Origin: Streptomyces goshikiensis | GTDB lineage: Bacteria; Actinomycetota; Actinomycetes; Streptomycetales; Streptomycetaceae | Length of the DNA stretch: 64,000 nt | Assembly (NCBI RefSeq): GCF_014650555.1 | Contig: NZ_BMVE01000012.1 | Span: forward strand, 1-64,000 | Direction of reading: 5' to 3' | Shown: positions 43,293 through 51,145 of the stretch, piece after piece | How positions within the stretch are numbered: position 1 is the stretch's first letter | Layout: each line of letters begins with the position of its first letter | Translations under genes and position numbers: made by a program | Notes under the pieces: generated by a model | Databases searched by the model: none | The model's input: only the letters and a program-made list of their open reading frames with translations | What the model was told of the DNA's origin: nothing

Positions 43293-44563
43293 TGAGCACG
43301 GCACGGTCCGGGCGGCGCCCGGAGACTTCCGGGGGCTCCGCGAGGGCTTGGCGGGACGCCCTCGTCGCGGTCGTCGCGGGCTTCGTGGTGATGATCGCCC
43401 TCGCCTCGGCGGGGCTGGCGTACGCGGGTGCGGCCGGGCTCCCCGACGGCGCGTTCCCCCGGGTGGTGGCGGCCGTCGTGGTGATGGCGGCGGGCGGCTC
43501 GATGGAGGTGTCCGGCGGGGCCGGGTTCCTGGCCGGGGCCGACGCGAGCCTGTCCGTACTGCCGCTGTCGGTGAGCCTGGGCGGCGCGCTCACGGCCGGG
43601 TCCCTCTTCCTGCGGCCGCTGCACAACCGGGCGGTGGCCGGGCCGCGCGAACTGCTGGCCCGGGCCGGGCCGCTGGTGCTGCTGTGGCTGCTCGCGCTGA
43701 CCGGGGCCGCGCTCTTCGCCCGCAAGACGTTCGGCGTGTCGACCGGCGACTCCCCGCTCGGCCGGATCGGCGAACTCCTCGATGCGGGCCCGACGGTGGG
43801 TTTCCGGGCCGCGCTGCCCGCCACGGTGTTCTTCGGACTGCTGTGGATCCTGGGGCTGCTGGTGATCTCCCTGCTGGTCTCCCGCCGCGCGCCGCTGCCG
43901 GCGCGTCTGGTCCGCTTCCACGCGGCGGTACGGCCGGTCGCGCACGCCACCGTCGTCCTGCTCCTCGCGTACGTGGTCCTCGGCGTCGCGGTCGGCCTGG
44001 TGGTGGCCGCGACCCAGGGGCATACGGCGCGGACGCTGGCGGTGATCCTGCTCGGCCTGCCGAACCTGGCCTGGCTCGCGTTCACGCTGGGCTTCGGCGG
44101 GGCGTGGCAGGGCAAGGTCGAGGGGCCGTTCGGGCTGCCGATGCCGCAGCTGCTGGACGAGGTGCTGCGGGGCCCGGAGCTGTCCACGGTGGACGTGGGC
44201 TCCCTCGCCGAGCAGGACGCCCGGGCGTGGTGGCTGGTGGTGATCGCGGCCGTCCTGCTGCTGGGCACCGGCTTCCTGGCGGCCGCCCGGTCCCCCGCCT
44301 CCGTCCGCCCGTGGCAGCACGCCGTCCACTTGGGCGCGGCACTGGCCGTGGCGACCCTGACCGTGTGCCTGCTGGGGCGGGTCCAGGCCCAGTTCGGACT
44401 GTCCGTGCTGGGCCTGGGCGACGTGACCGGCCTGGGCGGCGAGGTCCGGCTGACGGCGGTGCTCTGGCGCACGGTGGGCCTGGCCCTGCTCTGGGGCGCC
44501 CTCGCGGGCTTCCTCGGCGCGCTCCTGGCTCGCCCGGTCCACCGCCGGGGCCGCGTGGGCTGA
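43292..44563 (+). CDS. Streptophobe-family integral membrane protein
   Basis: 423 aa, mostly hydrophobic with about ten membrane segments. The pattern ALVAVVAGFVVMIALASAGLAYAG, GGSMEVSGGAGFLAGADASLSVLPLSVSLGGA, and VLLGLPNLAWLAFTLGFGGAW-type stretches fits the actinobacterial streptophobe family, whose role is unknown. GTG 43292 is chosen on the -10 spacing. It is convergent to dhaA and divergent from the DUF6777-like gene. Confidence 0.8.
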   Translation: MSTARSGRRPETSGGSARAWRDALVAVVAGFVVMIALASAGLAYAGAAGLPDGAFPRVVAAVVVMAAGGSMEVSGGAGFLAGADASLSVLPLSVSLGGALTAGSLFLRPLHNRAVAGPRELLARAGPLVLLWLLALTGAALFARKTFGVSTGDSPLGRIGELLDAGPTVGFRAALPATVFFGLLWILGLLVISLLVSRRAPLPARLVRFHAAVRPVAHATVVLLLAYVVLGVAVGLVVAATQGHTARTLAVILLGLPNLAWLAFTLGFGGAWQGKVEGPFGLPMPQLLDEVLRGPELSTVDVGSLAEQDARAWWLVVIAAVLLLGTGFLAAARSPASVRPWQHAVHLGAALAVATLTVCLLGRVQAQFGLSVLGLGDVTGLGGEVRLTAVLWRTVGLALLWGALAGFLGALLARPVHRRGRVG

Positions 44564-44587
44564 CCCGCCGGCGGACCGGGCGGTCAG
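44560..44587. terminator. Inverted repeat holding both stop codons of the streptophobe and dhaA genes
   Basis: CTGACCCGCC (44560-44569) pairs with GGGCGGTCAG (44578-44587), nine of ten bases, loop of eight. The two TGA stops (44561-44563 plus, 44584-44586 minus) lie in mirror positions. Confidence 0.5.
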
Positions 44588-45453
44588 TGGAGTCGGTGGC
44601 GGGCCCGCCAGGCCGTCAGGGACCGGGCGATCAGGGCGGGCTGGTCCTCCGGGGTGTGGTGGCCGGCGGGTACGGGGTGGTGGTCGATCTCCAGGGCGGC
44701 CATGTTCCCCGCGCACCAGTCGACCAGTTCCGGGCCCATCATCACGCCGGGGCCGGGGGCGAAGGTCAGCAGCAGCTTCGGCACGTCGGCGCTCGCCGCC
44801 AGCCAGGCGCCGTACGCCTCGACGCGGGCCACCACCTCGGCGGGTTCCCCGCCCAGCGGCATGGAGCGGGCCCACCGCAGCAGCGGGCGGCGGCTGTCCC
44901 GGGTCGGGTACGGGGCGCGGTAGGCGGACAGGTCCGCCGGGGCGAGGGGGGTGGCGACGGTCCCGGGGAGCGCCTCCTCGATGAAGGCGTTCCCGTCGAG
45001 GACCATCGCCTCGCCCACCCCCTCCGCCTTGAGGGCCCGGAACAGCTCCTGTCCGCCGGGCGGGAACTCCTCCCATTCCATGGGCTTGACGATGGTCTCG
45101 GTGAAGGCGATGCCCCGCACCCGCCCGGGGTGGCGCGCGGCCCAGTCGAAGGCGAGGGCGCCGCCCCAGTCGTGCCCGACCAGGACCACCTCGTCGAGGC
45201 CGGCCGCCTCGAACCAGGCGTCCAGATAGCGGGCTTGGTCGGCGAAGGTGTAGTCGATGTCCGGCTTGCCCGAGCGGCCCATGCCGATCAGGTCGGGGGC
45301 CAGCCGGCGGCCCCCGCCGCCCACCGCAGGGAGGACGTCGCGCCACAGGTGCGAGGAGGTCGGGTTGCCGTGCAGGAACACCATCGGCGTGCCGGCCCCG
45401 GAGCCGAGGTCGAGGTGGTGCATCGTCGAGTCGAGGACGGGGTGGACGGGCAC
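44584..45453 (-). CDS. dhaA: Haloalkane dehalogenase, HLD-II type
   Basis: 289 aa. The alpha/beta-hydrolase features match DhaA/LinB: halide-binding Asn in FLHGNPTSSHLWR (about 28), nucleophile Asp and halide Trp in GHDWGGALAFDWAARHPGRV (about 94), catalytic Glu in FTETIVKPMEWEEFP (about 119), and His in AGHHTPEDQPALIA (about 265). It hydrolyses terminal haloalkanes to alcohols and halide in the cytosol. It lies 55 bp after the NmrA-type gene on the same strand and is probably under the same TetR control. Confidence 0.9.
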   Translation of the reverse strand: MPVHPVLDSTMHHLDLGSGAGTPMVFLHGNPTSSHLWRDVLPAVGGGGRRLAPDLIGMGRSGKPDIDYTFADQARYLDAWFEAAGLDEVVLVGHDWGGALAFDWAARHPGRVRGIAFTETIVKPMEWEEFPPGGQELFRALKAEGVGEAMVLDGNAFIEEALPGTVATPLAPADLSAYRAPYPTRDSRRPLLRWARSMPLGGEPAEVVARVEAYGAWLAASADVPKLLLTFAPGPGVMMGPELVDWCAGNMAALEIDHHPVPAGHHTPEDQPALIARSLTAWRARHRLH

Positions 45454-45508
45454 GGTGGCGCCTTTCCGTTCGGGGAGGGTCGGGGAGGAACGTCGGGGTC
45501 AGGTCAGG

Positions 45509-46324
45509 TCAGCGGAACGCGACGGCCGCACCCGCGGCCCACTCGGCGAAGGTGCGGGGCGCCCGGCCCAGGACGTACTCGACGTCGGGGCTGACCCTCC
45601 GCTCGGCGGGCAGCGGCGCGCCGAGGATGCCGAGGGTGCCCTCCACCACGGGTTCGGGCATGAACCGCAGCATCCGCTCCCGGGCCTGTGCGCGCGTCAG
45701 CTCCGTGAACCGCACCGGGGTCCCGATCGCCGCGCCGATCGCCTCGGCCTGCTCCCTCGGGGTCACCGGGGCGGGGCCGGTGAGTTCGTACGTACGGCCC
45801 GTGTGGCCGCCCCCCGTCAGCACCGCCGCCGCCACGGCCGCGACGTCCGCCGGGTCGACGACCGGCAGCCCGACATCGCCGAACGGCGCCTGCGCCTCGC
45901 CCCCCGTACGGACCGACTCGGCCCAGGCGTAGGCGTTGGAGTCCAGGCCCCCGGACCGCAGGATGGTCCAGTCGAGGCCGGACGCCCGGACGGCCTCCTC
46001 GAAGGCCACCGGGTGGCCGTAGACGTCCGGTCGGGTCCCGGCGCCCTGGGAAGAGAGCAGGACCACGCGCCGGACCCCGCCGGCCGCCGCGTGGGCGAGG
46101 ACGGCCCCCGGGTCCTCGCCCGCCACCAGCAGGAACAGCGCGTCGGCCCCGTCGAGGGCGGTGCGCAGGGTCTGCGGCTCGGCGAGGTCGGCCCGTACGT
46201 GCCGCACCCCGTGGGGCAGCTCGCCCGGCTGCCGGGAGACGGCCGTCACCGACTCCCCCGCGGCGACCAGCAGGCGTACGAGTTCCCGGCCGACGTTCCC
46301 GGTCGCACCCGTCACAACGATCAT
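45509..46324 (-). CDS. NmrA/QOR2-type NAD(P)H-binding atypical SDR
   Basis: 271 aa. Rossmann start MIVVTGATGNVGRELVRLLV, then VTAVSRQPGELPHGV (NADP-type Arg) and LFLLVAGED, LSSQGAGTRPD, WTILRSGGLDSNAYAW. The active-site Tyr of classical SDRs is lacking, as in NmrA and quinone reductase 2 types. It could reduce quinones or sense the NADP pool. Start ATG 46324 has GGGGGA. It is divergent from the TetR gene across the double operator. Confidence 0.87.
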   Translation of the reverse strand: MIVVTGATGNVGRELVRLLVAAGESVTAVSRQPGELPHGVRHVRADLAEPQTLRTALDGADALFLLVAGEDPGAVLAHAAAGGVRRVVLLSSQGAGTRPDVYGHPVAFEEAVRASGLDWTILRSGGLDSNAYAWAESVRTGGEAQAPFGDVGLPVVDPADVAAVAAAVLTGGGHTGRTYELTGPAPVTPREQAEAIGAAIGTPVRFTELTRAQARERMLRFMPEPVVEGTLGILGAPLPAERRVSPDVEYVLGRAPRTFAEWAAGAAVAFR

Positions 46325-46342
46325 GAGAAATCCCCCGATAAG

Positions 46343-46426
46343 AAATTAGTCAGTCGGCTGACTGACTTGCTCGTGACATGAACATAGCCCCCGACGCCCC
46401 GCGCGTCTATAGTTAGTCAGGTGACT
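46343..46426. promoter_or_regulatory. TetR double operator and divergent promoters
   Basis: A near-perfect palindrome AGTCAGTCGGCTGACTGACT (46348-46367, 18 of 20 symmetric) covers the minus-strand -10 TAATTT of the NmrA-type gene. A second palindrome AGTCAGGTGACT (46415-46426) covers the tetR start codon at 46421, and the plus-strand -10 TATAGT (46408-46413) is seven bases before that GTG. So the TetR protein probably represses both itself and the NmrA-dhaA unit. Confidence 0.7.
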
Positions 46427-47017
46427 CACTCAAAAACTTCCGGGAAGGCCGCGAGCAAGCGCGAGCGGCTCGCGAACGCCGCGGCCCAGGTGCTCCACGA
46501 ACAGGGCGTCGCCACGACCACGCTCGCCGACATCGCCCGCGCGGCCGACGTCCCGGTGGGCAACGTGTACTACTACTTCAAGACCAAGGACCAGCTGGTC
46601 GAGGCCGCGATCGACGCCCACGCGCAGCACCTCCGGCAGCTGATCAGCGTCCTCGACGCGCTCCCGACCCCCCAGGACCGGCTCAAGGCCCTCCTCGGCG
46701 GCTGGGTCGAGCAGCGCGAGGTCACGGCCCGGTACGGCTGCCCCACCGGCACCCTCGCCTCCGAGCTGGACAAGCGCGCCGACGGCCTCGACGCGAACAT
46801 CGCCGAGGTGATGCGGGTGCTCCTCGACTGGGCCGAGGCGCAGTTCCGGGCCATGGGCCGCGCGGACGCCCGGGAACTCGCGGTCGCCCTGATCGCCGCC
46901 TACCAGGGGATCTCCCTGCTCACCAACACCTTCCGCGACCCCGGGCTGATGGCCTCCGAGGGGCGTCGTCTGGAGCGCTGGATCGACTCCCTGGGCTCCG
47001 CGGCCTCCCCCGCCTGA
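46421..47017 (+). CDS. TetR/AcrR-family transcriptional regulator
   Basis: 198 aa. HTH at about 13-58: KRERLANAAAQVLHEQGVATTTLADIARAADVPVGNVYYYFKTKD split over the standard three helices, followed by a ligand domain with a CPTGTLASELDKR loop typical of the TetR_C_11 (LmrA/YxaF-like) group. GTG start 46421 lies inside the second operator and the message appears leaderless. Expected effector: a small hydrophobic or electrophilic compound handled by the divergent NmrA-type reductase. Confidence 0.9.
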   Translation: MTHSKTSGKAASKRERLANAAAQVLHEQGVATTTLADIARAADVPVGNVYYYFKTKDQLVEAAIDAHAQHLRQLISVLDALPTPQDRLKALLGGWVEQREVTARYGCPTGTLASELDKRADGLDANIAEVMRVLLDWAEAQFRAMGRADARELAVALIAAYQGISLLTNTFRDPGLMASEGRRLERWIDSLGSAASPA

Positions 47018-47027
47018 GGCGGCGGCG

Positions 47028-48083
47028 CTACGGCTCCCGGAACACCGGCGCCGCCCAGCGCGGCGGCGGGGGCGGGGGCCCCGGGTCGGCGGCCGGCTCC
47101 GGCCCGGGCCGCGGCGCGAGGGGCGGCCGCGCCTCCGCCGCCCCGCCGGGCGGCCCCGCTGCCGGCCCCGGCCCTGACTCCGGCCCCGACCCCGCCCGGC
47201 GCAGCGCCGAGGTGAACTCCAGGCAGCTCCCCCACCGGTCGTCCGGTGACTTGGCCAGCGCCTTCGCCAGCACCTCGTCCACCGCCGCCGGCACCTCCGG
47301 CCGCCGCGAGCTCAGCGGGGGCGCCGGGTCGTACTGGTGCGCCCACAGCAGGGCCATGTCGTCCTCGCGCTCGAAGGGCGGCCCGCCGGCCAGCATCTCG
47401 TAGACGACGCACCCGAGGCTGTAGACGTCGCACCGCCCGTCCACCGGCTTCCCGGCGATCTGCTCCGGCGCGACGTAGTCGAGCGTCCCGACGAACTGCC
47501 CGACGCTCGTGAACCCGGTCAGTGACAGGGACTTCTTCGTCAGCCCGAAGTCCGTCAGGTACACGTGCTCGGGGTGCTCGCTGTCGGTCCCCCGCGCGAC
47601 CAGGATGTTGCCCGGCTTCACGTCGCGGTGCACGAGGTCGTGGTCGTGGGCCGCGTCCAGCGCCGAGGCCACCTGCCCGGCGATCCGCACCGCCGCCTCG
47701 ACCGGCATCGGCCCCGTCCGGTCCAGCAGCGCCCGCAGGTCCTGCCCGGGCACGTACCGCATCGCGATGTACAGCAGCCCCTCCGCCTCCCCGGCCTCGA
47801 ACACCGGGACGATGTGCGGGTGGTCGATGGCGGCCGCGACCCTCGACTCGAACGCGAAGCGCTTTCGGAAGGTGTCGTTGCGCGCCAGCTCGGGCGCCAG
47901 CAGCTTCAGCGCCACCGTCCGGTCCAGGTTCAGGTCCCGCGCCCGGTAGACGACCGCCATCCCGCCGCGCCCGATCTCGCTCTCCACCTGGTAACCGGCG
48001 ATCCGCTTCCCCCGCAGGTCGCCGGGGCCGCCGCCCGCTGACTCGTACGGCCCGGAAGCCCCGGTGGCCCCGTCGGACGTCAC
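47028..48083 (-). CDS. Serine/threonine protein kinase (PknF-like context)
   Basis: 351 aa. Kinase domain about 28-290: IGRGGMAVVYRARDL, VALK lysine, HDLVHRDVKPGNIL, TDFGLTK, activation loop with several Thr/Ser (KKSLSLTGFTSVGQFVGTLDYVAPEQ). A Gly/Pro/Glu-rich tail of about 60 residues follows; I see no membrane helix, unlike mycobacterial PknF. Start GTG 48083 has GGAGGGG and overlaps the upstream gene's stop. It is third in an operon with a two-FHA ABC exporter, its likely substrate and partner. Confidence 0.9.
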   Translation of the reverse strand: MTSDGATGASGPYESAGGGPGDLRGKRIAGYQVESEIGRGGMAVVYRARDLNLDRTVALKLLAPELARNDTFRKRFAFESRVAAAIDHPHIVPVFEAGEAEGLLYIAMRYVPGQDLRALLDRTGPMPVEAAVRIAGQVASALDAAHDHDLVHRDVKPGNILVARGTDSEHPEHVYLTDFGLTKKSLSLTGFTSVGQFVGTLDYVAPEQIAGKPVDGRCDVYSLGCVVYEMLAGGPPFEREDDMALLWAHQYDPAPPLSSRRPEVPAAVDEVLAKALAKSPDDRWGSCLEFTSALRRAGSGPESGPGPAAGPPGGAAEARPPLAPRPGPEPAADPGPPPPPPRWAAPVFREP

Positions 48084-48595
48084 GGCTGCCCCTCCCCGGC
48101 CGGCGCCTGCGCCACCGCGTACGTCGTCAGGCGGATCCCGTCGCCGAACAGCCAGCCCCCGGAGGCCTCGTCGTACAGCCAGACCGCCTCCCCGTCGAGC
48201 ACCATCCCGGCCCGCACCCCCCGCGTCGCGCTCCGGAAGCCCTCCGCGTCCAGCTGCCCGGAGCCGAGGGCCTCGGCGGCCCTCCGGTAGCGGTCCAGGG
48301 CCTCCGCCGTGCGGGAGAGCAGCGGTCGCGGGTCCTCGGTGCGCGCGAGCGGCCGTCCGCCGGTGGGCGGCGGCTGCGGTACGGCGACCAGGAGCCGGCC
48401 GTCCACCCAGGCGGACCACCCGTTGGCGCACAGGATCTCGGCCCATTCCCCGCGCCGGGAGCGCAGTTGTACGGGCAGGAACGCGTCGAGCGGGGTGGTC
48501 GGGCGGGAGGTGTCGGGCTCCTCCCAGGCGGGCAGCCCCTCCTGGGGGACGACGTGCGTGGGCCGGAAGTCCGCGAACTCGCCGGGGTTCGTCAT
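48080..48595 (-). CDS. Hypothetical protein with SH3-like segment
   Basis: 171 aa, no signal peptide and no membrane helix. The central part VQLRSRRGEWAEILCANGWSAWVDGRLLVAVP (about 42-72 in pieces) resembles a bacterial SH3 repeat (GEWAEILCANGWSAWVDGR), and the end has WLYDEASGGWLFGDG, which looks like a small beta-hairpin repeat. I do not recognise a family. It starts five bases after the ABC exporter stop and its stop overlaps the kinase GTG, so all three are co-translated. Confidence 0.75.
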   Translation of the reverse strand: MTNPGEFADFRPTHVVPQEGLPAWEEPDTSRPTTPLDAFLPVQLRSRRGEWAEILCANGWSAWVDGRLLVAVPQPPPTGGRPLARTEDPRPLLSRTAEALDRYRRAAEALGSGQLDAEGFRSATRGVRAGMVLDGEAVWLYDEASGGWLFGDGIRLTTYAVAQAPAGEGQP

Positions 48596-48600
48596 CTGGC

Positions 48601-50994
48601 CTACTTCCGCATGACCGCGGGCTCGTGCCGCCGCAGCAGCCGGGCGACCAGCACCCCGAACAGGACGGACAGGGCCACCAGCATTCCCATGTTCAGCAGC
48701 CACACCCCGCCCTGGTGGGCGAACAGCGGGTCGTCGGTGAGGGTCCCGGGCACGATCGCGCCGAGGTCGATGGTGCCCGCCATCGCCCCGAGCGCCCAGC
48801 GCGAGGGCACCAGCCAGGCCAGCTGCTCGATCACCGGGACCCCGTCGAGCTGGAGGAGCGCCCCGCAGAACACCACTTGCACGATGGCGAGGAGGACCAG
48901 CAGCGGCATGGTGACCTCCTCCTTCTTGACCAGGGCGGATACCAGCAGGCCCAGCATCATCGCGGTGAACGACAGCAGGGCGACGGCGAGGGTGATCTCG
49001 ACGAGCGGCGGGAGGAACACCCCCTCGCCGTCCGGGGCGTTCAGCTGTACGCCGAGCAGCGCGACCAGGGTGAGGACGACCGCCTGGGCGACGGTGACGG
49101 CGCCGAGCACCACCACCTTCGACATCAGGTAGGCCGATCTCGACAGTCCGACCGCTCGTTCGCGCTGGTAGATGACGCGCTCCTTGACCAGCTCGCGCAC
49201 CGCGTTGGCGGCGCCGGTCAGCACGCCTCCGACGCACAGGATGAGCAGGGCGTTGATCGCCGTCTCCTGGGTCAGGCCACTGCCGGCGAGGGCGCGCGCC
49301 ATGGCGCCCATCACGAACGGCAGCGCGATCATGATGGCGAGGAAGGTGCGGTCGGCGCCGAGCGCGGCCGCGTACCGCCGGATCAGGGTGCCCAGCTGGG
49401 AGCCCCAGCTCTGGGCGGTGGGCGGCGGCGCCACGGCGGCCTGCCCGGCGGGCCGGCCGGGGGCACCGCCGCCGAGGCGGGGCTGGTGGGCGGTGATGTC
49501 CACGTACTTGCGGTGCGGCGGCGAGCTCCGGTACTCGGCGGCCCAGTCCCGGCCCCGGTCGTTCTCGAAGGCCTCGAAGGCCTCGGGCCACTGCGCGTAG
49601 CCGAAGAACCCGAGGGTCTCCTCGGGCGGCCCGTAGTACGCGACGCGCCCGCCCGGCGCGAGGACGAGCAGCCGGTCGCAGACGTCGAGGCTGAGGACGC
49701 TGTGGGTGACCACGATGACGGTGCGGCCGTCGTCGGCGAGGCCGCGCAGCATGTGCATCACCGAGCGGTCCATGCCGGGGTCGAGCCCGGAGGTGGGCTC
49801 GTCGAGGAAGAGCAGGGAGGGCTTGGTCAGCAGTTCCAGGGCGACGGAGACGCGTTTGCGCTGGCCGCCGGAGAGGCTGTGGATGGGCTGGCCGGCCCGC
49901 TGCTCCAGGCCGAGTTCTCCGATCACCTCGTCCACCCGGGCCCGGCGTTCCGCCTTGGCGGTGTCCTGCGGGAAGCGGAGTTCGGCGGCGTATCCGAGGG
50001 CGCGGCGGACGGTGAGCTGGGCGTGCAGGATGTCGTCCTGCGGGACCAGGCCGATGCGGCTGCGGAGTTCGGCGTAGTCGCGGTAGAGATCGCGGCCGTC
50101 GTAGAGGACGGTGCCCTGGTCGGCGGGGCGCAGCCCGGTCAGCGCGCCGAGGAGGGTGGACTTGCCGGCTCCGCTGGGGCCGACGACGGCGAGCAGGCAT
50201 TTCGCGCCGACGGGGAAGGAGACGTGGTCGAGGAGGGTCTTGCGGTCCCGGCCGCGGCCCACGGCGACCGAGAGGTCCTGTACGTCGAGGGACACCTCGC
50301 CCGTGTCCACGTACTCCTGGAGCTGGTCGCCGGCGAGGCAGAAGGCCGAGTGGCCGATGCCGATGATGTCGCCCTCGGTGATGCGGGCGGCCCCTTCGAC
50401 GGGGGCGCCGCCCAGGTAGGTGCCGTTGTGGCTGCCGAGGTCGGCGATCTCGTACGTGCCGTCGTCGAGGGCGCGCAGTTCGGCGTGTCGGCGGGAAACG
50501 GCGAGGTCGTCGATGACGAGGTCGTTGTCGAGGGCGCGGCCGATGCGGACGGTGGTGCGGGCGGCGGTCCGGTCGGGCAGCGGGCGGACGCCGCTGGGCT
50601 GGCGGAAGGTGTGGCTCAGGGCGGGCCGCGCGACCGATGAGGGCCGGTCGCGGGCGGGCGCGCGGGCCGGTTCGGGGCCGAGGAGCAGGACGCGGGGGGC
50701 GTCGCGCTCGCCGCCGCCGAAGCGGAGTTCGCTGCCGGCGCCGACGGCCCACTCGTGGACGCGGTGGCCGTCGGCCCAGGTGCCGTTGGTGCTGTCCTCG
50801 TCCTCGACGGTCCAGTGGTCGCCGTCGGGGCGCAGGAGCGCGTGGTGCCAGGAGACACGGGCGTCGTCGAGGCAGATCTCGCACAGGGGGTCCCGGCCGA
50901 CGTGGTACGTCCGGCCCGGGCTCATCGGCGTGGAGCCCGTGTCGGTTCGCAGGACGAGCTCGGGCGCGGTCGGCACACCGGGGCGCTGGACCAT
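48601..50994 (-). CDS. Two-FHA-domain ABC exporter (Rv1747-like, ABCG type)
   Basis: 797 aa in one chain: FHA1 (about 20-95, HVGRDPLCEICLDD, RVSWHHALLRPD, STNGTWADG), FHA2 (about 145-225, IGRALDNDLVIDD, AVSRRHAELRAL, SHNGTYLGG), ATPase (about 245-465: VGPSGAGKSTLLG, SLSGGQRKRVSVALELL, LLFLDEPTSGLDPG), and a C-terminal ABC2 membrane domain with six helices (about 550-795). Organisation equals M. tuberculosis Rv1747, whose FHA domains bind phosphothreonines made by PknF and which exports lipid-type cargo. Start ATG 50994 (MVQRPGVP); the ribosome site is weak. Confidence 0.92.
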   Translation of the reverse strand: MVQRPGVPTAPELVLRTDTGSTPMSPGRTYHVGRDPLCEICLDDARVSWHHALLRPDGDHWTVEDEDSTNGTWADGHRVHEWAVGAGSELRFGGGERDAPRVLLLGPEPARAPARDRPSSVARPALSHTFRQPSGVRPLPDRTAARTTVRIGRALDNDLVIDDLAVSRRHAELRALDDGTYEIADLGSHNGTYLGGAPVEGAARITEGDIIGIGHSAFCLAGDQLQEYVDTGEVSLDVQDLSVAVGRGRDRKTLLDHVSFPVGAKCLLAVVGPSGAGKSTLLGALTGLRPADQGTVLYDGRDLYRDYAELRSRIGLVPQDDILHAQLTVRRALGYAAELRFPQDTAKAERRARVDEVIGELGLEQRAGQPIHSLSGGQRKRVSVALELLTKPSLLFLDEPTSGLDPGMDRSVMHMLRGLADDGRTVIVVTHSVLSLDVCDRLLVLAPGGRVAYYGPPEETLGFFGYAQWPEAFEAFENDRGRDWAAEYRSSPPHRKYVDITAHQPRLGGGAPGRPAGQAAVAPPPTAQSWGSQLGTLIRRYAAALGADRTFLAIMIALPFVMGAMARALAGSGLTQETAINALLILCVGGVLTGAANAVRELVKERVIYQRERAVGLSRSAYLMSKVVVLGAVTVAQAVVLTLVALLGVQLNAPDGEGVFLPPLVEITLAVALLSFTAMMLGLLVSALVKKEEVTMPLLVLLAIVQVVFCGALLQLDGVPVIEQLAWLVPSRWALGAMAGTIDLGAIVPGTLTDDPLFAHQGGVWLLNMGMLVALSVLFGVLVARLLRRHEPAVMRK

Positions 50995-51062
50995 GAGCAG
51001 ATTTTCCCACGATCCGACCGGCGCGGCATAACCGCAGGTCAGAGGCCTCTTATGGGTAATGA

Positions 51063-51077
51063 CAACGGTCCCCGTTG
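51063..51077. promoter_or_regulatory. Inverted repeat upstream of the CDF transporter
   Basis: CAACGG (51063-51068), TCC, CCGTTG (51072-51077), a perfect six-base inverted repeat about 70 bp before the transporter start, preceded by TAATGA. A metal-responsive repressor site is possible; it does not clearly match a Zur box I know. Confidence 0.3.
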
Positions 51078-51145
51078 CAGCCTTTGCCCAACGCGTCGCA
51101 GTGCGCTTCACTTCACGCGTCGGAACCGATTCAACGGGGGATCCC

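Noticed and set aside
41561..45346. A 1261-residue minus-strand open frame
   Set aside because: It runs off-frame through the dhaA, streptophobe and DUF6777-like genes and shows no domain.
51063..51077. Zur box for the zinc exporter
   Set aside because: The repeat CAACGG-TCC-CCGTTG does not fit the Zur consensus I know, so it is kept only as an unnamed inverted repeat.
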